NCBI GenBank assembly: GCA_016872115.1
Contig: VHBC01000004.1
Coordinates: forward strand, 1 to 64,000
Source: Sphingomonadales bacterium
Lineage (GTDB): Bacteria; Bacteroidota; Bacteroidia; Flavobacteriales_D; Crocinitomicaceae
DNA: 64,000 nt
Reading direction: 5' to 3'
The notes below the pieces were generated by a model. That model did not search any database. It was not told where the DNA came from and was given only the letters and a program-made list of their open reading frames with translations. Numbering within the stretch: the stretch's first letter is position 1; each line of letters opens with the position of its first letter. The translations under genes were made by a program, and so were the position numbers. Positions 59,362 to 64,000 of the stretch are shown piece after piece.

Positions 59362-59841
59362 TTAGTTTTTGTCAAAAACTTGCAGGAATTCCTGAAGGAT
59401 TTCACGATGTAGTATCACAGCGCCTTTGCAAATGAGCTCATGAACGGTTGCAGCTTTTTGTGAAGAACTTTCTTTTGAGCCGATGTACAATTCAAAAGCC
59501 GTGGTGTGCTTAATCAGCATTTCGATGAAGTTATCAATGTATATCGCGTCAAGCAAAACTTGATTTTTGGTGGTAAACTGGTAGAGCTTCCAAGTTTCGT
59601 TCTCGAGGTGAAACACACACAAGAAGTCTTTACCGATTTGAAGTAGACCTGGTACTTTTTGATAGGCTTTTTCGAGTACAATGTTTGAGAACAAGTCTAT
59701 AAATCCTTGGGCTTTTTCGGGATTTTGGCTCGCTAATTGACGCCATTCTGCGTCGTGGAGTTCATTGAGGATTAAGAATTGTTTGAATTCTGTTTCGAGG
59801 GACAGAAGCTCCTCTTTAGTAAGAACGCGGTATTTTAACAT
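59362..59841 (-). CDS. DUF6495 protein
   Basis: 159 aa. The pattern YRVLTKEELLSLETEFKQFLILNEL, then EWRQLASQNPEKAQGFIDLFSNIVLEKAYQKV and CKGAVILHREILQEFL matches DUF6495, small cytoplasmic proteins restricted to Bacteroidota. Function unknown. The gene starts one base after the gldH stop (59841 shared), in the ricT-gldH-DUF6495 order common in Flavobacteriia. Confidence 0.75.
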   Translation of the reverse strand: MLKYRVLTKEELLSLETEFKQFLILNELHDAEWRQLASQNPEKAQGFIDLFSNIVLEKAYQKVPGLLQIGKDFLCVFHLENETWKLYQFTTKNQVLLDAIYIDNFIEMLIKHTTAFELYIGSKESSSQKAATVHELICKGAVILHREILQEFLQVFDKN

Positions 59842-60308
59842 TATTTGGCTGCGCTAACTCGGACTTCTAAACTAATATCTAGGAGTTCGTCTACCTGTTT
59901 TTCAGTGATAGCTTGCTCGAGTTCAAATTTGTATTTTCCTTTGAATGGAACCTTACGTCGTTTGAAAATAAGTTGATGTTCAACAATGGTTCCAGATTTT
60001 TTACCTATCCAGTTGCCGTTGGGATCAGCCATTTTTATTTCGTAAGGCTCTCTTACACTTTTGCCAAATGGGGGTGTAGTGCGCAAGAAGATCCACAAGT
60101 TGTTGTAGGCGTAATCGGTGGTGCTGCGCAACGTAAAGATGAAGTCATATAGTTGGGTAGTATCTTGGATGTCTACAGTGAAAGTAGGACGCATGGTTTG
60201 AGTCCATTGTTCATCTTTGAAGCGATAGGCTTTAGTGAAAATGGTGTCATTGCTGCAACTCCAAAGCAGTCCAATCAAAATAAGGAAAAGACTAATTTGT
60301 TTGTTCAT
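59841..60308 (-). CDS. gldH: Gliding motility lipoprotein GldH
   Basis: 155 aa from the ATG of MNKQISLFLIL at 60308. Lipobox LIGLLWSC (Cys18). The mature part is GldH-like: AYRFKDEQWTQTMRPTFTVDIQDTTQLYDFIFTLR, NLWIFLRTTPP and KYKFELEQAIT. GldH is required for gliding and for the type IX secretion machinery in Flavobacterium johnsoniae. The longer upstream reading frame runs into ricT and is discarded; the real start overlaps the ricT stop by 17 bases. Presence of GldH supports Flavobacteriia-like phylogeny. Confidence 0.88.
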   Translation of the reverse strand: MNKQISLFLILIGLLWSCSNDTIFTKAYRFKDEQWTQTMRPTFTVDIQDTTQLYDFIFTLRSTTDYAYNNLWIFLRTTPPFGKSVREPYEIKMADPNGNWIGKKSGTIVEHQLIFKRRKVPFKGKYKFELEQAITEKQVDELLDISLEVRVSAAK

Positions 60309-61464
60309 TTTTTGGACCTTCGTTGTTTGGCTTTCGAGGTTTGCGATTGGGCCTTCTTTTTTTATTGTTGATGGAGAAATTTTTCTCAAAACGGGTGAGG
60401 CTATCTTGACCCACAACATTTTGATAACCGATTTCTTCTACTTTTTCTTTGATTTGAGCGAATTCAGCAAGGTCTTTTGGTTTGATGCCTTCTTTGTTGA
60501 GTTTTTTAATTTCTGCCACGCGTTCAGGGCTCAGAGCTACCATTCCGGTTTCACCTTTGTAGGCATACCAAATAATCCGTTTGAAAACGTCGGTTTTCAT
60601 GTGAATTGCATCGCCTTTTTCGGTGAGTAGTTTACCATCAACCTTGGGCATCGATTTGATGGCATCTAGGTACATGTCGAGCTCGTAATTTAGGCAGCAT
60701 TTCAATTTGCCGCATTGGCCAGCCAGCTTTTGAGGATTCAGCGAGAGTTGTTGGTAACGTGCCGCTGAGGTTGATACAGATCTAAAATCAGTAAGCCAAG
60801 TGCTGCAGCAAAGTTCGCGGCCACACGAACCGATTCCACCAAGTCGAGAGGCCTCTTGCCTGGAGCCAATTTGACGCATTTCTATACGTACTTTAAAGCG
60901 ATCGGCCATGTCTTTGATCAGTTGTCTGAAATCGATGCGGCCTTCAGCGGTGTAGTAGAAAGTTGCTTTGCTCAGGTCTGCCTGATACTCGACATCTGAG
61001 ATTTTCATGTCGAGTTTCAGATTTTGGGCAAAAGTGCGCGACTTGGTGAGGAGTTCACGCTCCAACCCTCTGCCTTTGATCCATTTGTCAATCTCTTCTT
61101 GATTGGCAATGTGTAGGATTTTTTTACACTCTAGTGTTTTGAGGTTTGGTGCTTTTTTCTTGACTTGAATGCGCGCGAGTTCTCCGAGAGCAGAAACTAC
61201 GCCGATGTCCCAACCAGGGCTTGTATCGACAGCAACGACGTCGCCGGTTTGCAAGGAGAGTTGGTCCGCATTTCTGAAAAACGCCTTTCGGGCATTTTTA
61301 AAACGTACTTCTACGAGTTCAAAAGTACTTTGGCCTTCAGGTAAGCTGATGTTGGCCAACCAATCAAAAACTTCTAGCTTGTTGCAACCACCGCTACTGC
61401 AAGTACCGTTATTTTTACACCCTTTTGGTGTTCCTCCGCCGCTACTACATGATGCACAACCCAT
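60292..61464 (-). CDS. ricT: PSP1 domain protein, RicT-like
   Basis: 390 aa. The first 40 residues are Cys-rich (MGCASCSSGGGTPKGC, then CSSGGC), typical of Bacteroidota. The PSP1 domain follows with VEVRFKNARKAFFRN, GDVVAVDTSPGWDIG and LAGQCGKLKCCLNYELD; GSCGRELCCSTWL contributes further Cys. In Bacillus RicT is part of an Fe-S-containing complex with RicA and RicF that affects RNase Y and signalling; in Bacteroidota no direct role is known. C-terminal basic tail. A TAACTTTA element at 61487-61480 may be its -7 box. Confidence 0.9.
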   Translation of the reverse strand: MGCASCSSGGGTPKGCKNNGTCSSGGCNKLEVFDWLANISLPEGQSTFELVEVRFKNARKAFFRNADQLSLQTGDVVAVDTSPGWDIGVVSALGELARIQVKKKAPNLKTLECKKILHIANQEEIDKWIKGRGLERELLTKSRTFAQNLKLDMKISDVEYQADLSKATFYYTAEGRIDFRQLIKDMADRFKVRIEMRQIGSRQEASRLGGIGSCGRELCCSTWLTDFRSVSTSAARYQQLSLNPQKLAGQCGKLKCCLNYELDMYLDAIKSMPKVDGKLLTEKGDAIHMKTDVFKRIIWYAYKGETGMVALSPERVAEIKKLNKEGIKPKDLAEFAQIKEKVEEIGYQNVVGQDSLTRFEKNFSINNKKRRPNRKPRKPNNEGPKNEQTN

Positions 61465-61506
61465 TTGTTTTTTTTGTGGTAAAGTTAATAAATAAAGTCG
61501 TTTGAA

Positions 61507-62625
61507 TTACGCCTGATGAATGTAGCGCATTGTTTGAAAACACAGTTGTGTAAATAGAATACGCGGATTGGCATTGCGATCAATTTGGTAGTAGGCTGCG
61601 TCGAGCGCCTGCATGAATTCTCGGATATTATTACCGGAAATAAAAGGCGCAAATTTTTCGAGGAAGGCCTCCTCTTCGGTTGAAACTTTGGTGAGTGCAG
61701 CGCTCATATAATTGGTTAAAATACTCTGGCGCAGCATATGTAAAGCGTACTGAATGAAGAGTTTTTGCCTTTCTTTTCCTATCGTCGCAATTTCATCTGC
61801 CCAGTCCATCATGGCAAGCACTTCTTTTTTGTAGCAGACGCGCATCAATTGAATAAAGTGTTGACGTTGTTGGTCCTGATTTTCGGAGGTTTCAAGGTAT
61901 GCAAGCGCCGCTAACAATGATCCGTCGGCAAATGCCGCTATGGCATCGGCATTGACTTTTGTTTGATTTTTCTGAGACACTAAAAAGCTACTGAGCGCAG
62001 CGCCTTCAATTTTAGGTATGCGAATGAGTTGCGTTCTAGATTGAATGGTAATCATGAGCTTGCTGGCATCTTCGCTAACCAACAAAAAAAGCGTTTGTGC
62101 GGGTGGTTCTTCTAAAATTTTGAGCAGCTTATTGGCACAATTTGCATTCATTTCTTCGGGCTGCCAGATGATCATAACTTTGTAGCCACCTTCGTAACCT
62201 TTCAAGTTTAATTTGCGGATGATCTCTTGGCTTTCTTCGGTGCCAATGATAGGTTTACGGAGTTTGTTGTCAATGCGTTCGGTCCATTGGAATAAATCAA
62301 AATAGGCGCTCTCTTGGATTTGAGCCCGCCAATCTGAAAGAAATAGATCTGCGGTTTTGCCGATACTTTGCACCACAGGAAATACAAAATGAAGGTCAGG
62401 GTGTTGCAATTGCTGGACTTTTTGGCAAGAGGCGCATTGACCACAGCTGTCTTTGTTTTGTCTGTTGTTACAAAACAAATATTGCGCAAATGCCAATGCA
62501 ATTGGCAATCCGCCATGTCCTGCTGGTCCTTGAAATAGTTGAGCGTGGGCTATTTTGCCCGAATCAATTGCTCGAACAAGTTCTTGTTTGAGTGATATTT
62601 GACCAATAATTTGCTGAAACTGCAC
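61507..62625 (-). CDS. holB: DNA polymerase III delta prime subunit
   Basis: 372 aa if started at the GTG at 62625 (VQFQQIIGQISLKQEL), which matches the family start M-QF-x-x-IIGQ; the TTG at 62631 lies inside an exact TACTTTTG -7 box (62636-62629) and cannot be translated from that promoter. Zinc module CNNRQNKDSCGQCASCQKV, LKILEEPPAQTLFLLVSE, and the degenerate P-loop GPAGHGGLP (delta prime does not hydrolyse ATP). Clamp loader component. Upstream of ricT in a likely separate transcript. Confidence 0.93.
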   Translation of the reverse strand: MQFQQIIGQISLKQELVRAIDSGKIAHAQLFQGPAGHGGLPIALAFAQYLFCNNRQNKDSCGQCASCQKVQQLQHPDLHFVFPVVQSIGKTADLFLSDWRAQIQESAYFDLFQWTERIDNKLRKPIIGTEESQEIIRKLNLKGYEGGYKVMIIWQPEEMNANCANKLLKILEEPPAQTLFLLVSEDASKLMITIQSRTQLIRIPKIEGAALSSFLVSQKNQTKVNADAIAAFADGSLLAALAYLETSENQDQQRQHFIQLMRVCYKKEVLAMMDWADEIATIGKERQKLFIQYALHMLRQSILTNYMSAALTKVSTEEEAFLEKFAPFISGNNIREFMQALDAAYYQIDRNANPRILFTQLCFQTMRYIHQA

Positions 62626-62628
62626 GCT

Positions 62629-62636
62629 CAAAAGTA
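62629..62636 (-). promoter_or_regulatory. -7 box of holB
   Basis: TACTTTTG on the minus strand, exact TAnnTTTG match. It overlaps a TTG codon in frame with holB and ends 3 bases before the GTG at 62625, which decides that start. Confidence 0.5.
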
Positions 62637-62651
62637 GCTAAAATGCAGCAA

Positions 62652-63326
62652 TTATTCAGTGTTACCTTTTAACAGAAGTACGATTTCTCCTTTGGCTTCA
62701 TGTTGGGTGAAATAGGCTTGTAACTCGGCTAATGTGCCTCTGTGATACGTTTCGAATTTTTTAGAAATTTCTCTAACTACGCATGCCTCCCGTGTGGGAT
62801 CTAGCCATTCACACATTTGGGTCAAGGTTTTTGATATGCGGTGCGGAGATTCGTATAATATGATGGTTCTAGTTTCTGTGACAAGCGCTTGAATGCGTGT
62901 TTGCCTGCCTTTTTTGTGCGGTAAAAAGCCTTCAAATACAAATTTATCGCAAGGAAATCCTGAGGCCACCAATGCTGGAACAAAAGCAGTAGGACCCGGC
63001 AAACATTCGACTTCGATTCCTGCTTGAATGCAAGCGCGAACCAATAGGAATCCGGGATCTGAGATTCCGGGTGTGCCTGCGTCAGAAACGAGCACACAAC
63101 TGTCGTGTTGTTGAATGAGCTCAATGGTTTTTTCTAAAAAACGGTGCTCGTTGTGCGCATGAAAAGCGAGGACTTTCTTTTTGAGCTCAAAGTGATTTAA
63201 AAGTTTGTGCGTAACGCGTGTGTCTTCTGCAAACAGTAGGGGTGTTTCTTCTAAGATTCGAAGCGCTCGGAGGGTGATGTCTTCGAGATTGCCAATCGGG
63301 GTCGGGACGAGTATAAGTCTAGGCAT
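62652..63326 (-). CDS. rsmI: 16S rRNA (cytidine(1402)-2'-O)-methyltransferase
   Basis: 224 aa tetrapyrrole-methylase-fold enzyme that 2'-O-methylates C1402 of 16S rRNA using SAM. Motifs: LVPTPIGNLEDITLRAL, AEDTRVTHKLL, LVSDAGTPGISDPG, ECLPGPTAFVPALVASGFP and FEGFLPHKKGRQTRI. It starts 3 bases after the radA stop, so they are co-transcribed. Slightly short at the C-terminus, as in Bacteroidota relatives. Confidence 0.95.
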   Translation of the reverse strand: MPRLILVPTPIGNLEDITLRALRILEETPLLFAEDTRVTHKLLNHFELKKKVLAFHAHNEHRFLEKTIELIQQHDSCVLVSDAGTPGISDPGFLLVRACIQAGIEVECLPGPTAFVPALVASGFPCDKFVFEGFLPHKKGRQTRIQALVTETRTIILYESPHRISKTLTQMCEWLDPTREACVVREISKKFETYHRGTLAELQAYFTQHEAKGEIVLLLKGNTE

Positions 63327-63329
63327 GAT

Positions 63330-64000
63330 TTAAGCAAATACAGCGCGCACCACTTCTTCGATTTTGGTACACGGAACGATTTCAATTTGTTGTTTGTGAC
63401 CTTTAAGGCCTTTTGAGTATTTAGACACAATGATTTTTTTGTATCCGAGCTTCTCGAGTTCTCCGAGCCTTTGTTCGAGTCTGTTGACTGGCCTGAGTTC
63501 ACCGCTAAGGCCAATCTCGGCAGCAAATGAAATGGTTTTATCAATGGCTATATCGGCATTGGAAGATAATATCGCCATTGCGACAGCTAAATCAATGGCG
63601 GGGTCATCTACTTTGATGCCACCGGCTATGTTCAAGAAAACATCTTTTGCTGCAAGTCGAAAGCCACAGCGTTTTTCGAGCACTGCCAACAGCATATTGA
63701 GTCTTTTGACATCAAAACCTGTTGAAGATCGCTGCGGTGTGCCGTAGGCTGCTGAAGAAACGAGCGCCTGCACCTCAATGAGTAATGGGCGAATGCCATC
63801 GACCATGGAGGCAACTGCAACCCCACTCAAGGCATCGGCACCGATAGAAACAAGGACTTCTGACGGATTGGCAACTGGCAAGAGACCATTGCCCTGCATG
63901 CTGTAGATTCCGAGTTCGTTGGTCGAGCCAAAGCGGTTTTTGATACTGCGCAATAAGCGGTAAATGTGATGGCGATCGCCTTCGAATTGCAAAACCGCAT
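63330..64000 (-). CDS. radA: DNA repair protein RadA, C-terminal part (5' end outside window)
   Basis: The last 223 codons of RadA. The frame is open to the right edge, so the zinc finger and Walker A lie beyond it. Visible: AVLQFEGDRHHIYRLLRS, the RadA-specific KNRFGSTNELGIYSM, then the Lon-protease-like domain (LVSIGADALSGVAVASM, VEVQALVSSAAYGTPQR-type, NIAGGIKVDDPAIDLAVAMAILSS, FAAEIGLSGELRPV). RadA drives branch migration in recombination. First member of a radA-rsmI transcript. Confidence 0.95.
   Translation of the reverse strand, partial: AVLQFEGDRHHIYRLLRSIKNRFGSTNELGIYSMQGNGLLPVANPSEVLVSIGADALSGVAVASMVDGIRPLLIEVQALVSSAAYGTPQRSSTGFDVKRLNMLLAVLEKRCGFRLAAKDVFLNIAGGIKVDDPAIDLAVAMAILSSNADIAIDKTISFAAEIGLSGELRPVNRLEQRLGELEKLGYKKIIVSKYSKGLKGHKQQIEIVPCTKIEEVVRAVFA

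Noticed and set aside
1-64000. tRNA, rRNA, insertion sequences, phage or CRISPR
   Set aside because: Intergenic gaps are mostly under 100 bases and none contains tRNA-like cloverleaf sequence; no transposase, integrase or repeat-spacer array was found by reading both strands.

Overview
The window is chromosomal DNA of a member of the Bacteroidota, most likely Flavobacteriales or a close relative. The evidence is a GldH gliding lipoprotein, bacillithiol deacetylase BshB1, DUF6495, a HYC_CC_PP-type protein, many SusC-style outer-membrane proteins, and repeated TAnnTTTG promoter -7 boxes in front of genes. I found no rRNA, tRNA, CRISPR array, intact insertion sequence or phage gene. Coding density is very high and most genes abut or overlap by 1-8 bases.

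Layout. 1-13.6 kb (+): end of a surface/exopolysaccharide locus. It holds a GT4 glycosyltransferase (cut by the left edge), a carbamoyltransferase, a GT2 glycosyltransferase, a mannose-6-phosphate-isomerase-like cupin, glucose-6-phosphate isomerase, a Kelch/transmembrane protein, a WecA/MraY-type initiating transferase, a Wza-like export lipoprotein and a Wzc-like tyrosine autokinase with a Tyr-Gly tail. A strong terminator follows, then an outer-membrane protein and Kdo transferase. 13.6-21 kb: purF (-), then a likely metal module (HYC_CC_PP protein, TonB-dependent receptor, secreted HMA protein), DUF3078 and DUF3089 genes. 21-31.8 kb: gcvP, bshB1, a minus-strand operon (EamA, S9 peptidase, VanZ), recF-DUF721 and pruA. 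31.8-41.7 kb: mostly housekeeping genes (coaE, methyltransferase, ZIP transporter, DUF3127, flavin reductase, fabD, truA) plus a plug-only secreted protein, a TPR/PD40 protein and a DUF2233 glycosidase.

41.7-44.6 kb is an AT-rich, decaying patch: the C-terminal scrap of a LysR regulator, a SulP transporter, a beta-carbonic anhydrase broken by an in-frame stop and lacking its zinc histidine, and a small membrane protein. I read it as an acquired bicarbonate/anion cluster being lost.

44.6-54.7 kb (-): hydrolase, mtnA, metK, then a tight operon that reads, in transcription order, MbnP-like lipoprotein, MbnH/MauG-like dihaem protein, a 471-aa unknown protein, a WYL regulator, a PaaG-like hydratase/isomerase and a PaaH-like dehydrogenase. 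54.8-64 kb: an AddA-like UvrD helicase-nuclease (+), then minus-strand genes: a CTP-synthase-like amidotransferase domain with replaced catalytic residues, a lipoprotein, DUF6495, gldH, ricT, holB, rsmI and the end of radA.

The most interesting points are the MbnP/MbnH pair next to unknown partners, the receptor/HMA metal module, the broken carbonic anhydrase island, the amidotransferase with a rewritten active site, and -7 boxes placed so close to start codons that several transcripts should be leaderless. All functions are inferred from sequence read by eye; no database search was run.
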